Positions 12,764 to 26,071 of a stretch of 64,000 bases of DNA are shown here, one piece after another. The stretch's first letter is position 1; the number at the start of each line of letters is the position of its first letter. Under the pieces are notes generated by a model. It made no database searches, was not told the DNA's origin, and saw only the letters and a program-made list of their open reading frames with translations. This DNA comes from Dryas octopetala (lineage: Eukaryota > Streptophyta > Magnoliopsida > Rosales > Rosaceae). The stretch spans positions 17,959,738 to 18,023,737 of the forward strand of contig OY992833.1 of NCBI GenBank assembly GCA_963921425.1, written 5' to 3'. Position numbers and translations under genes: made by a program.

Positions 12764-12871
12764 AAGCGAGTTGGTGATCAAATGGTTTTAAGAGAATCCA
12801 TGGGCTTCTATTAAAATCAAGGTAGGAAGATGGGAGGATAAACTTTATAAAAAGTCAAGAGTACTATAGTT

Positions 12872-12878
12872 GGTAGGT
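12872..12878 (-). promoter_or_regulatory. AC-I-like element (ACCTACC) upstream of C4H
   Basis: The minus strand reads GACCTACCAAC, containing ACCTACC, about 125 bp upstream of the TATA box. Together with the AC-II site it makes a typical MYB-responsive phenylpropanoid promoter. Confidence 0.6.
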
Positions 12879-13194
12879 CAGATATCATGTTTTCATTTAT
12901 TTTGATATGGTCCAACTTTGCTTGATTACTAGCCCAAATAGTTCTTCCATAATCCCACTATCCCACCACTAGCTTTTTTTTCTTTTCGTGCAGGATGTAT
13001 GAAAATCTCCACAATAACAACAAAAAACAAACTTATGAAAATCACGGTGGAGTTGCCTCGTGCAAGAACAAAAACAAAAACAAATAAAAGTTTCAGTGTC
13101 AAACTCCAAAAAGTTTGGAGAAAAGAGAAATCATTATTTTAACTTCATAAATGTTATCTTATTATTTACAATGCTACTTATGTTTGTGATTAAT

Positions 13195-13480
13195 GGGTAA
13201 TTAACATGAAAAAGGGCTAAAACCTAAAGGGTTATGTAAAAATATGATAAACCTCAGGTAGTGATGTAGTGTTAGTGTAAATGAATCCTAAAGTTAAATT
13301 TGTTATTTGAAGATATATTTTTGGACAGAATTTTAATAGAAGAAGTTATGTGTGAAAACGATTTAAAACTTCAGGGGGTCTCGCTGTAATTTTTGAATTC
13401 TTAAAAAGTATATGTGAAAACACAAAAAAACTCAGGGGGTGTTTGTGTAATAAACCTGAGAAACTTCTCATGTTGTTTAT
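13195..13480. repeat. Probable dispersed repeat, CTCAGGGGGT type
   Basis: Three diverged repeats of an AAACCTCAGG/AACTTCAGGGGGT/AACTCAGGGGGT word lie in a short stretch bounded by GGGTAATTAA and TAATAAACC. It resembles a common plant interspersed repeat, but I could not define its ends or class. The rest of 12880-14840 is AT-rich and shows no gene. Confidence 0.3.
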
Positions 13481-15015
13481 GATCATACCAAGTTCTAAAA
13501 GCATAAGCATTATTATTTATTATTTCAACAAGGGTTATTAAAGAAGAGGAGAAAGAAACAAAAGCCATGCCTTTGAAATCTATGATTGCAAAAGATATGA
13601 TTTTTGGATACCGCCTTATTTCCTTGGTAATTGGCTGGTCCTTTTCTTGGTTTCACCACATTCCAATTTGCAAGTGACAAAGATACAAAAATAGATAAAA
13701 CAATAAAAGCTATTAGGAAATGCTAATTTAAGTAATAAGCCCTCACTAAATCATGTCAAATGAACCATGCTCTGATTGTTTAAATTACATTCATACTTAG
13801 TGTCAACCCTAAACTTCACACAAATATGAGGCACGAGTACATTTATACTTGTGTTTGATTATATACGTTGGATCTTAATTGTATTCGGATGGTGTGATCC
13901 GAGCTCATATGCGGGTCTAGCACATTTTATAGTTTTAAGGCTTTAGCGAAATACTAGTAAATTAAATTGAAGAATTAACTCGAAAACTTACATCTCATCG
14001 TTAAATTAGATACAGTCACATAAGATGCATAGTGGAAAAATAAGAGAAATTAATACATTTCAATAGTTCATTTCCTCAAAGTGAAGTCTTCAACTCAAAT
14101 TCTCATTAGAACACTAATGAACTAAAAGCATAAATCTTGCAAACTATGCAAAAACAACAAATTTGTCTTTGTTTATAGAATGATGATTAGGGTGCATCAA
14201 TGTGTCATCTTGTTTTTTTGTTCCATTTGAGGGAATATATCTAAACCTATTATAATCCTACCCATTACTTCATCCCTTCAGCACTTAGGTTGACTCCAAA
14301 GACTTAGTAATGAGTCCTCTTTAGATAAACTAGTAATTAATCTATGAGATTTTCATAAAAGAAGAGATTAAGAATTTATTAGACAATCTAATAATATTAC
14401 ATGTTAAAGATCTAATAAACAATATTACCTATAGTGTGACCGTAACACCGTTATGTAATGTTACTAATTCATTTATATTATAATACATGTATATATATAT
14501 TGTTTTTAGAAACACAATATTTAAGTGAAGTTGTGTTACAAGGAAATATATTTATTAATATTATATCTTAAAATTATAAATATATCATTTACTTATATTA
14601 TAATACATTGATTAGTAATACTATGTATGTGACAGTCTTAACGTGACATACAAATATTTTTCAAAATGGTAGTTGGCAAAATAGACCTAAGTTAGAAAAG
14701 GGAAACAATCACAGATTCACAAATACAGCCGGCAAATGGAGATGATGAGGTGGCAAGTGTTGGGTGCGAGAGATGAGGGAGAGTAGTCAATAAGCAGAAA
14801 ATAACCATCTAGGAGGCGGAGCTTTCAATCACTCACTCCCCTCGTTTATATCGACAACTCTTCCATTGATATCTCCCCTTCTTCCCCATATACTCACACT
14901 CTTTTTCTCTCGCTTTCTCTACTTTGCCGCTCTAGATTTTGGGTCCCGAAGCTTCTTCTTTTTTTTCTTCACATTCGAACTGCTTCCTGCCTTGTTGCTC
15001 AGACAACTGAAAACG

Positions 15016-15153
15016 GTATTTCCTTGTCCCAGGATCATTTTATCTTTGCCATTGATTCATTGGATTTGAACATTACCTGGGTGATCTTTAAATCGTTTCG
15101 AAGTGACACTGATATTGGTTTTTGTTTGATTGGTGTAAATGGGTTTTACTTAG
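15016..15153 (+). other. Inferred 5' UTR intron of the biotin carboxylase gene
   Basis: A donor AACG|GTATTT and an acceptor TTACTTAG|GTCTC flank this segment, which sits between the pyrimidine-rich leader (about 14850-15015) and the ATG at 15171. The join is an inference; transcription could also read through it as plain leader. Confidence 0.4.
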
Positions 15154-15170
15154 GTCTCTTTGCTCTGAAA

Positions 15171-18100
15171 ATGGATGCCACTCTGCCCATTTGCAAGACT
15201 GTCACTCCAACTCCCGTAAGTCCCCTCTATTACCCAATATTTATTTTTATTTTTGAAAATTGGGTTTGGGTTTCGAATGTTGGGTTGTGTTCAGATTAGT
15301 TGAAATTGAAATGGGTTAATACATTTAAATGTGAATGTTATTGTGTGTGATACTGATTCGTGATGCTTATATATTGAAATGGATCCACTTTGTAATGCAT
15401 GTTAGTTTAAGTTTTGGTTTAAGTTGGTAGGTGCTTAATTGAGTCACAATTTGATTTCCATATGAATTTAAGATTGTGGGTTGCTAGATGTTAGGTGTTT
15501 AATCTAATGCTTATATATCTTCAGTTTTGTTGAAAGCTCAAAACTCCACCTTGCTTTATCCAATGCAGCCAAACAGATGATAAGTTAAGATCCTAACTCA
15601 CTAGGGAAAAGTAAAATATTGGAGTTCCTAGATAAATTACTCACTAGCATTTAAAAACCAATGAGGTCTGCTGGTTATATGATCTTCGGAATCTTGTACT
15701 GTTTTGCTTCTATTATGATCTCCTGACTTGGTTTTTGGTTTATTTATATTGTTTTTTACATTTGTTGTTTGTTTTCTTATGTCAATGAAAGGGCTTATTT
15801 TTTCGAAGAACTAGAGAGATCCGGAGTTCCCAATGTAGCTTTATGGTGGGAAATAAAGTGAGCTTTTTAAGGCAGAGAGCTCAGGGTGCTCAAGTTAGTT
15901 TTAAATCTAGGAAGCATGGGGGAGCTCTCCATGCCACATGCCGTGCTGATAAAATTCTGGTGGCAAATAGGGGAGAAATTGCTGTTCGTGTTATTCGAAC
16001 TGCACATGAGATGGGAATACCGTGTGTGGCTGTTTACTCAACAATAGACAAGGATGCACTTCATGTGAAATTGGCTGATGAATCAGTTTGCATTGGTGAA
16101 GCAGCAAGCAACCAATCGTAAGTGGCTATGGTCTTACTTTTTCTCTTTCAATGTTCTTTGTCTTTTTCTACCCTTTCCCCCTAATTTCTTGGTGATGAAA
16201 TGAAAATTGGAATAATTGAAAAATGGAGGCTTTGAGGAAATAGGAAGAAAGAAGGCCACTAAATCATCACAAAGGAATCTCTTTCTTCAAACCATTGATC
16301 TTTCTGATATAGGAAACTTAGAGGAAGCATGATGTATTTATTAGTTTTAATCTACAGTATCTACAAAAGAGTACCAAAATGTGGTCATTCTTCACTATTC
16401 TTTTGCTCAATTTTGGGATTTATATTAACTTCGGTTGTATCTAAATTTGGATCTCTTCATTAATCTCCCTTAGATGGGTTTCTTTTTCTAATATTGTAAG
16501 TGGTATTGGAAAGGAGTAGATGAAATTAAAAATTTTTCTTGAAGAAAGCCTATATATAGAGGTGTAAATTGGGCCATGCGGCACCTTGTGTTGCGTTCCA
16601 TGCCCAATTGTTCTATGTTTAGGCCCAGCCTGGAAACAAGACATGGGCACGTTTGTGCCTGTGCTGTACCCGTGTGGTGCCTTAATTAGGCTCATGTCAT
16701 GCTTTGGCACATGCCCCGTGTGTGTATGTGTGTTTTTTTTTTTTATTAGTTACAAAAATTATTGTATTTATTACTAAGATTGTAACTAGTAAGGTTTGTA
16801 ATAATTATTTTTTTTCATAAAAAAATTAAGAATGAAAATAAAACACATAATAATGTCATCAATAAATATCATTTTATATATTATTGATATTTGAAAGAAA
16901 AAAACAAAAATAAGAATCATAATAATAAGCCAATGATCTTAAAATTGTGAAATGTTTTGTGCCTAGTACAGGCTTGTTTCGTGCTTGTGCCTGGTATGGC
17001 CTGTTTCGGGATTATGGCATGTTGTGCCTGATGGGCCATTATGTGGACCTGAACTACCACGGATTCCCATGCCTTGCTTGGCACAGCACAGCATAGGATG
17101 TGCCCATACCATGCCATGCTCTTTAGTCGTGCCAGGCTCATGCTGGCCCAACCTGTTTTACGCCTTTACTAGTATACTACATCCTTTTATCTTAATATCA
17201 CAATTAGCTTTTGTTTATCCTTCTTCTCAGTTTCTGTTATAGGTGACAGTGTTTAAATCTGTGTATGTTGATCTGTCTTCGTACAGGTACTTAGTGGTTC
17301 CAAACGTTTTATCTGCTGCCATCAGTCGTAAGTGTACAATGCTACATCCTGGATATGGCTTCCTTGCTGAGAATGCATCATTTGTTGAAATGTGCAGAGA
17401 ACATGGAATCAACTTTATTGGGCCTAAGGTAAGTACTTCAAATAAAGAAGTTTCATGATAGGTTCCTTTAATTCAAATTTTTGGATGTAACCATGATCAG
17501 TAAATGTAGAGTTTGTGTCAAAATTTCATGTAAATTCTGTTTTCATCTACATTGTATATTGTATTTATTTCACTCTGCATATGTTCCATAAGTTTTAGAG
17601 TCAATAGTAGTTGTTCCATTTAGGTCTTGGAGATATAAGCACATGACTCTGTAGTTAATTACCTATTAGTTAATTCTTGTTCTCATGTGGGCAAATTGTT
17701 CACAATTCTGGTTACATTTTGCAGCCTGACAGTATCCGTGTTATGGGTGATAAAGCAAATGCCAGAGACACAATGAAGAAAGCAGGTGTTCCAACTGTAC
17801 CAGGAAGTGATGGATTACTACAGGTATCTATTTTAACTTTTAGGTATTATATGTTTGAACACCTTCAGAATTAGGTAGGTGTATGAAAGATTTTGCGTTC
17901 ATTTGTTTAAGTTTGTGGTAATACTTTTCTACAGAGCACAGAGGAAGCAATCAGGCTTGCCGATGAGATTGGTTTTCCTGTTATGATCAAGGTAGATTAT
18001 CTTATCTTAATATTTCTCATGTGAATTAAAACTCATTACGCATGTGTCTTATAATTTGCGGTTCACATCCTTTCATTTTAACTCTGAAAATTCAGAAGTT

Positions 18101-21100
18101 CAACATGCTCTTAATGTAAAAATGACCTTTTTTTTTTAATAAAACTAATGATTTAATTCTATAGACTAATTTATTAACTATTTTCTAACATTAAAATGTG
18201 ATTAATTTAGAGGAATACATGCCTATCTATGTAGAATAGCTGCCCACGAATTGTAACGGTTTGGATAGAAAAGATAAGGCTACCCAATTTACCTTGCTAT
18301 GAAGTTTTACTAACTCAATGAAGCTGAAAGATACTTTTTACAGGGTTTGGTTTTAAGTTTGAATCAAGCATTGAGGTTTGTAAGAAAGACTTCAGTTGGG
18401 GGCTTAATTCCTAGTTAACTATTGCAACTTCTAGCGTGTTACCTATTTTCTTCAGATGTAGTTGTTTCCATCATTTGGCAGAAAATATCAAAATGATCTT
18501 ATTTACTAATGTGCTATTCTTTTTTACTCGAATGAATTAAACATGTAAGACTTGAATGAACTAAACATAAAATTTAAGATAGATTGGTTATTTTAGTATT
18601 CCTGGCTTTCACTAATATTCCTTTGAACTCTGTTAGTGAAGTGGATGCACATTTTTTCTTCTTTCTGTTATTGGTTTATTTCTGTGAAGTGACAAGCATG
18701 TTTTGCTATTTAAGGCAACAGCAGGTGGTGGAGGGCGTGGTATGCGTCTTGCTAAAGAACCGGAGGAGTTTGTGAAGTTGTTACAGGTATTATACCCAAG
18801 GCATTATCTTCCTATTTTCTTTCTATCAATGATGCCTTCTTTATATTTTTCTTCTCTGAAAGTATTTCTAACCTTAAAAAAATCATCCTTAGAGGTGCAT
18901 TTTAAGTTTTATGCTAATTAAGTTTACAACTATGAATTTATACTCTTGGGTTCATAGTTTAGTTGGCCTTGTGATTTATAAAATGAATATTATACTTTTG
19001 TATTAACATTGTTGCTTTAAGTATCTTAATTTTCTGCCTAAATTTAATTGTTTGCAGCAAGCAAAGAGCGAGGCTGCAGCTGCTTTTGGAAATGATGGAG
19101 TTTATTTGGAAAAGTACATCCAAAATCCTAGACACATTGAATTTCAGGTAATGTACTAGTAAAACTCATGCAAAAATTTCATGGTGATACATTATAATTC
19201 TAATATTATATTTAAATTTATTTATTTCTTATAGTTAGTTATTCATTTGACATTTGATGCTAGCATCCAACCTCTTGACTCATCCCTTGTAATTACAGGT
19301 CCTTGCAGATAAATATGGTAATGTTGTTCACTTTGGAGAGCGTGATTGCAGCATTCAGGTACTTTAAGAGTCCTTATTTGTTGCACTAATCTCTTTAGAG
19401 GTTCTATTCTAGTCGTCAGAATAAAGCTCTCTTCTTAAAAATCTAGCTCTGATTTGTTCAAGGCAAGCAAAAACTGGTCATAATTGTTTTTCATCCAAAT
19501 TATCCTCCATTTTCTTTTACGAAATGCAATACTGAATGACACCTGCCATAATTGTTTTTCATCTGTTGAACATGACATCACAGAGACGAAACCAAAAGCT
19601 GCTAGAAGAAGCACCCTCTCCTGCATTGACCCCAGAATTGCGGAAAGCCATGGGTGATGCAGCAGTTGCTGCAGCAGCATCTATTGGTTACATTGGTGTT
19701 GGTACCGTTGAGTTCCTTTTGGATGAAAGAGGTTCCTTTTACTTCATGGAAATGAACACCCGGATTCAGGTTAAACCAATCTTTTGATGATGGGATCTCT
19801 TTAAGTGATGCAATATTTTATTAATTATGCTGAATTACAATTTGTTCCCTAATTGATCCACAGGTTGAGCATCCTGTGACGGAAATGATTTCCTCCGTTG
19901 ACTTGATTGAAGAACAAATACGTGTAGCTATGGGAGAAAAACTCCGATACACACAGGTATTTATACGAGGATAGTTTTGGAAATGCATACCACACTATCT
20001 GTTTCATGTCTGATGGGGGCTGGCTTCATCTACAGGATGAAATTGTCCTCAGAGGACATTCAATTGAATGTCGTATCAATGCAGAAGATGCTTTTAAAGG
20101 ATTCCGACCTGGGCCAGGTATATGTACATATGCTTTGTGCCATATCTGTAGAAACCTCTTCTTTCCGGTTCCCTCAGTAATTGCTTAGCACATATCGTAA
20201 TGACACTTGTGCATATATTTGGCATTTGCTGCATGTTTCTTTTATTATTTTTTCAAAATGCAGCGAAGCCCTGATGGCAAATGTTCTAAGTTAGTTTTGC
20301 CTAGCTTTATGCGTGATCATGCGTGCACTGGATCTTACATTATGTTTTTGTTTTTTTTTTTAATATTTGTCATCCTCTGATTTCTTTGCAGGAAGAATAA
20401 CATCCTATTTACCGTCTGGAGGTCCATTTGTTAGAATGGATAGCCATATTTACCCTGATTATGTGGTTCCTCCAAACTACGATTCCCTTCTTGGAAAGGT
20501 TTGTGCACCAACAAACAATGGACAACCATGGTTGCTGCCCATATAAATTTGCAGTACAAAATTATAGCTTTCAGATTTTTTGTTCTAATTACTTTGGAAC
20601 TATTGCTCTCTTAATGCAGCTTATTGTTTGGGCACCAACAAGAGAAAAGGCAATTGAACGAATGAAGAGGGCTCTTAACGACACTATTATAACAGGTACA
20701 CAGTTTAGTTAATTTTTGGAATCATAGCTTTTTAGTTACTTTCTGCTCCTAATTTAATTGTAACTTCTGTTAATTCACTGTTGCTATTTGAACCCTAGTG
20801 ATTCTTTTCATTTCAGCATAATTGCACTTCATATTGAATAAAATGTGTGAGTGAAATGAATTTAAGCAGAGTTGTTAATAGAAGAAAGGGGACAAGTTGT
20901 TTCTGTTGATTTTTAAATCAGTTTCTTCGCGTTGTAAATCTTGAATAATTTTTTCCCTTTAATTCATGCCTGTTAATTTTGGTTGTCCCTTTTATTCCAC
21001 AGGGGTTCCTACAACCATTGAATATCATAAACTTATCCTTGATATAGAGGATTTCAAGAATGGCAAGGTTGATACTGCTTTTATTCCAAAGCATGAGGAG

Positions 21101-21696
21101 GAACTAGCAGCGGTAAGAAGCTAGTCTAACCCTGAAAATAACTTTACCGGTGAGGACTTGGTTTTTCATTGGGCAGGTGGTCACAACTTTTTTCTCAGTA
21201 CATCAAGTCAACTAGAAACAGGCCTCAAACTCTGATTAGATTTTTAAAGGTTTAGTTAGTCAAATAAGAATCCTTTCTTTCTTTGTAGTTTGTTTCGATC
21301 TGAGCTCTACATCCAGTATTATTGTGATGTTGTGGAAAGTTTCATCTTTGATTTTGGCATTCAACATTTGATGTCACTTGCCTCACTCTGAAGAAATTGA
21401 ATATCTTGTTAATCCATAACCTAGATTATTAAAACCATTAAGTGGAGATATTTTCTTTAATATGTGGAAATCGTAATCTAAAAGATGTTTTTATTTGGGT
21501 AATTCTTTATAACTTTTTTCAAGAATAAACAAATATCAGTGCTTTTTAATGACTTGTTTCTTTCACTGGTGATAGGTTTTTTTCATTGAATTTTTCTTAT
21601 ATTTACTAACACTTGTACCACCCCTTTTCATGCCCACAGCCCCAACAAGTGGTGTCCTCATCCCCAGCCAAAGAACTAACCAGTGCAACTGCTTAG
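15171..21696 (+). CDS. CAC2: Acetyl-CoA carboxylase biotin carboxylase subunit, plastid
   Basis: Biotin carboxylase subunit of the heteromeric plastid acetyl-CoA carboxylase; it carboxylates the biotin on BCCP with ATP and bicarbonate at the start of fatty-acid synthesis. Coding exons: 15171-15215, 15792-16117, 17287-17428, 17725-17823, 17935-17991, 18715-18786, 19058-19147, 19299-19358, 19584-19769, 19864-19956, 20036-20117, 20392-20498, 20620-20695, 21003-21112, 21640-21696. They give 533 uninterrupted codons (I recall about 537 in Arabidopsis). Residues 1 to about 65 are a Ser/Arg-rich plastid transit peptide; the biotin carboxylase domain begins at about 68 ([14 protein letters not shown]). 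The ATP-grasp glycine loop GGGGRGM is near 227-233, and [13 protein letters not shown] carries the active-site residues. The start MDA follows the family. The 1.2-kb second intron holds a hAT-like insertion. Confidence 0.95.
16557..17168. mobile_element. Nonautonomous hAT-like element of the TAGGGGTG class, in the CAC2 intron
   Basis: The left end reads TAGAGGTGTAAAT and the right end, inverted, TAAAGGCGTAAAA. Possible 8-bp target duplications are diverged (CCTATATA and CTAGTATA). The inside is two GC-rich patches built from repeats of the words GGCAC, GTGCC and CATGCC around an AT-rich core. No coding capacity is supported. It sits wholly inside the intron 16118-17286. Confidence 0.55.
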
Positions 21697-23243
21697 ATGG
21701 ATAGCTCTGGAATTGCTACTGCTTTCTTCTCGAGTTGAGCACATTTAAAATGCCGGGAATCTTTCACTTGCTTTTTTCTTTTGTATTTTAGTATTTGTTT
21801 TCTGGCCTTGTTATTACTTATAGCACTTGTAAAACTTGACATGCCTTGCATGTGAGAATTCCATTTGAAATTTTGATATGTTCCTGTGTTCGATTTGGTG
21901 TACAAACTCGTATTGCGCACCATATATGTAGAAATGATGAGGGTTTTGCAAACCCATTCATGCCAGAATGTGTTAAGCAAGATGCTTCTTTCATTGTTGG
22001 GTTTAATCCTAACACCATTTTGAGGTCTCACTTTTGGATGGATTTTATTGTCAGATTGTTGGCTGAATTATGATAATTGTCATATAAATAATGGAGTCAA
22101 ATGATGTGACATATTTCATTTATTCAACTTTGAGTCCACTATGAACCTCATTTGTTTATAACAAATGATGGTGACATATGTATGGACACATTATTTGATC
22201 TCTAACATTATTGTTAATATATAAGCTGAAGTGGTTTCCAAATGATGCAAAGCTCTCTTATTTGTACTTGTGTAATCCAAGCAAATTATGGCAGGAAGGC
22301 CTGTGTCTCATGTATGGTGAACAATTCAAGACTCTTGCAAGTTGTAACAGTTGTAGATTCTTGCAAGTCAAATTGAAAGAATAATGCGAATGTCCTAAGT
22401 GATTATTTGTCCAAATTATATATTTTCATTGTTGTAGCAATGACTTCCACAAGATGGGACATCAAGAGCCTCAGAACTTTAACTTTGAACCCAAATTTTA
22501 TTTGAGTTTAATTTGTGCGTATTATAAATTTATAGTTTGTTGGTTAATAGGTGCTTTTGCTTTATAAAATACTTGCGCGTTAATTGATTTAGTTAACGAT
22601 TCAAACACTCAATGTATCATTGCATACTCTTCAATGATAAATAAATCTATTTTTGTAATTAAATCAATCCGATCTACATTAAAAACAAGTATTTGAACTA
22701 TCATAATTTTACTGTCATCATTTTTCGTGCTTTCTCTTGTGTATGTTGTTTTCGTATATATCTCGTGGTTGTAATTACTAATTAGGCAATGCATACTTCT
22801 TGTTCAATAACTAGGTTCATAAAATTTGGACTCTGAACCTTCTGACAATGAAGAGATTGTGTGCAACCACTAAACAAAAAATGACAAAAATAATTCCGAT
22901 GGTAGATGTTTGATGTTTCTCCTCCATAATAAAAAAAATAAATGATCTTTTATCTCAAAAACTATTCAGTTATTAGTTGAAAAAAATAAGTCATTCTAAA
23001 AAAGTGGGGGTTGTCACTGTAATTTAAGAGTTTTTATCCTAATTATCATCTTTTTGTTAAATAAAAATTGGAGTTAGACTGCTAATTACCTTTCTAACTT
23101 TAGAATCTGTCCCTAACCCTTCTCAGTTTAGAATCTGTCCCTAATCCCCATATATCATATATGATTGTAGAATAATCCTTCTCAGTTTGCTCAAAACATT
23201 TTACTCGCAACATTATTCGCAAAACCCAAAAAAAAAAAAAAAA
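21697..23243. other. Intergenic region between CAC2 and the 67-residue gene
   Basis: This is the 3' flank of CAC2 followed by AT-rich DNA. A short direct repeat with the core TTTAGAATCTGTCCCTAA occurs twice around 23100-23150, just upstream of the next gene. No gene or RNA was recognised. Confidence 0.45.
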
Positions 23244-24091
23244 ATGATAAGAACTCGTTTGGTTTGGTTCGGTATTGGGTTTTTGTCGACAGGAGCTGCA
23301 ATTTCTCAGCTGGTTTGGAAAGATCTTATTGTCAACCGTTACGCTCTTTCCTCCGATGTAACTCTTTCTCTCTGTTTTCTTTGTTTCTTTCTCTCCTTTT
23401 TGCCCTTTTCAATTTCATATTTTTTTGGGTATTTGTTTTTTTGGTAGGTGAAGCAGAAGTTTGATGCTCTTGAAGGTAGAATTGTGAACCTCGAGCATTC
23501 TTATCAGAATCCCAATCCCGCTCAGGTATTATTTTGGGTTTTTTCTTTTGTTGTTTCGTTGTTTTTACTATTGGTTTGTGTTTATGACTTTGTTGAATTT
23601 CTGATAGTTTTATGCTAATGTCTCACTTTCAAAATAAGGACAAATGATAATCATAGATGCTTGTTATATGTAAGTTTAACAATGATTTTCTAAGCGGGTA
23701 TAGGCTATAAGTGCATGTTTTGTGGGAATTGTAGATTGAGCTATGGTGAACATTTTTCCAAAGTAAACTCAAAGCTATGGCCATATAAATTCATGGTCAA
23801 GGAATGGAAGCAAGCCCACTTTTCCAATATGCAATGAACATTCCAAAACACATGAATTTTAGGAGTCCATTGAAGCAGCTTCAAGTTAGATTAATATATT
23901 AGAATGTCAAATTACTTTCTTCCTCTTGGGTCTATTTGTTGCTGGGAAAAGTCAATGTGCCAAGGTGTTCAATGGTATGATCTAGGCATAGGCACAATCT
24001 TGATCTTGATTACAAATGTTGATTTTTGTCAACAAACGTAACTGATAGTTCTTTTAAATAAGCTTACATGCATATAGTGAATTGGTATGAT

Positions 24092-24150
<59 letters not shown>

Positions 24151-25063
24151 GCACCGAACGGAGCTATATAGTAGATTGTCTAAGGAAAGCTTTCCCTGGA
24201 ATATTAATAGATGAAAGAAATTAGATGCTATGTAAGTTCAGTGAGTGTGGTTGGAGTAAATTCAAGAAATGAAATGGAAAGGCAAAGATAATTATGCAGA
24301 CTTATGCTCATTGCTGGGTGAGTGTTTGAAGTCTGAACTAAGAGAAATAGACAACACTACAAATGATTTAGAAAAGACTTTGGCTTACTGGTGGAGATTG
24401 GAGTCGCAGGAAGTTTGGCAGGGAGAGGAGGATCCTGTGTTTATAGAGTTGATTTTCTAGTTAAATTTGACTGTCATCCTTTCAAATCATGTGACAGCTG
24501 CAACTCTTCTGCGAGCCTTTTCACATCAATGAATTTTGGCTCTATTTCCAAATGATATTGCCATATGCAATGGCTAGAGACTCCCCATAGACTTGCATGT
24601 CATTACCCATCTGACCCTACACTGACTCTCTCAATGTTATACGTCGGTTCTTAGAATTAATAGAAATCTCATTGTTTTGTTTTAAAAAGCGGCGAGTGAC
24701 ATTTTCATTCTATGGAAAACGCATACTTTGTGAAAATTGTCCAAAACATTAATTAAATCACTTGCTGCACATAATAATTTATTTCAGCCATGAAATTATG
24801 CTGTGCTTGGATGACCGCGTATGCAGTGATTTGTAGTCGCATGTCAGTAGATGTGTTCCAATTGTATTATGGTTTATTAGTTCGTAAATTGGCTGTGAGT
24901 TAACCAACATGCTTATGCGAAGAAGCATGAGGAGCACCACTTTGGGTGTCGTGTCCGGTTTAGGTTTTCACTAGAGAGAGTGAGTGTGCCCCTAAAGTTG
25001 GTTTGTTTCAGATCTGTTTTCCAATAATTTTTTGTTATTTCTCTTTGGCAGGTTGAGGACTAG
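23244..25063 (+). CDS. Small single-helix membrane protein, 67 residues
   Basis: Three exons, 23244-23357, 23448-23525 and 25052-25063, join in phase 0 to 67 codons ending VED. The start follows an A-rich leader. Residues about 6-25 form one hydrophobic helix, after a basic start (MIRTR) and before WKDLIVNRYALSSD. The remainder, VKQKFDALEGRIVNLE, is a short amphipathic coiled coil. The last exon codes only three residues and a stop after a 1.5-kb intron. This layout is like small inner-mitochondrial-membrane subunits, and I have a weak recollection of similar plant proteins annotated as ATP synthase subunit e-like. I treat the function as unknown. Good splice sites and family-like features make it a likely real gene. 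Confidence 0.7.
24091..24147. repeat. Compound (GT)n(GA)n microsatellite
   Basis: A run of GT dinucleotides passes straight into GA dinucleotides inside the long second intron of the 67-residue gene. Confidence 0.9.
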
Positions 25064-25647
25064 ATTTTACTTGGAGCTCGATGAAGTTCTGGCTTGCCTC
25101 TTTATTATTGAGTTTATTTGGTTTCTGATGCTAAGTTGAACATCATTCTTTGTTAAAAATCACAATGTACTGTACTAGCTCTACACATTAAAGTCTCAAT
25201 GTGACTATTTTACTAGCAAATAGTCACATTATTAAATTTATCCAAAGTAGAGGTGACAATTTAACACAACACAAATCTAAAATGAAATTAGCAAATTAGA
25301 ATTGACCATTGTTTCAAACAAACTCGAAAATTGTATGACCTATTAAAAAATAACTAACATGTTGGTTAGCCTGAAACGCTTATTTTAATTTAACAAATTT
25401 ATTGATTTTGATTTTGTTAGTATTGAATGCATCTTTGTAGAATAAGAGGTAGAAATTGTCTATAGGCTGGGCCAAATTCAATGGGCATGAATAGTGTGTT
25501 GGCCCCATAAATGGACTGTAAAATAGGCCACACTGTCTATAGACTGTGCCTACCGAGGGTATCAGGCCAGGAAATGATAACCCAAACCAAAGGTACATAA
25601 ATGGACCAGAATAATCAAACCCAAATACCCAATTCATTTAGCTTCTA

Positions 25648-26071
25648 GAGTGAGGCTATGGAGACCTTCCTTAATTGCTGAGTTGACCCACTCTAACATA
25701 TTTTATCTAATTTTTTTTTTATATTTTACCCTTTTTTTTATATTTTATATTTTTTTTTATTTACCCAGATCCATTTGGTGGTTATCTACCTAAACATCCA
25801 CCAATATTCGACAGATAAGTGTCGAATAAATACAAATATTTCGGCAAACAACTGTTGAATGCCTTTGTCATTTTCATTTGGTGATTATCCACCAAATAAT
25901 TCACCAATGTTCAACAGATAACTGTCGAATAATCATAAATATTTTAGTAGATAACTGTCGAATAACCCGACAAACAAAATTGAAATTTTTTGTTTTAAGA
26001 GTAAAGTTGAAATTTTAAAATAGGATAATCAACTCAACAGTTTAGGGTGGTTGGAATAGCACTAGCCTACC
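25648..26071. mobile_element. Inverted-repeat element C with TTCGAC/GTCGAA dyads
   Basis: The left end (GAGGCTATGG... GCTGAGTTGACCC) and the inverted right end (TAGTGCTATTCC... CTGTTGAGTTGATT) are imperfect inverted repeats, so this is probably a MITE; no clear target duplication was found. Its core has dyads at 25806-25827, 25839-25860, 25909-25930 and 25942-25963, each an A/T-decayed form of TTCGGC-N10-GCCGAA, with 33-bp spacing within each pair. The boundaries are approximate. Confidence 0.45.

Noticed and set aside
21846-22073. 75-residue open frame downstream of CAC2
   Set aside because: Lies in the probable 3' UTR, overlaps opposite-strand frames and resembles nothing known.
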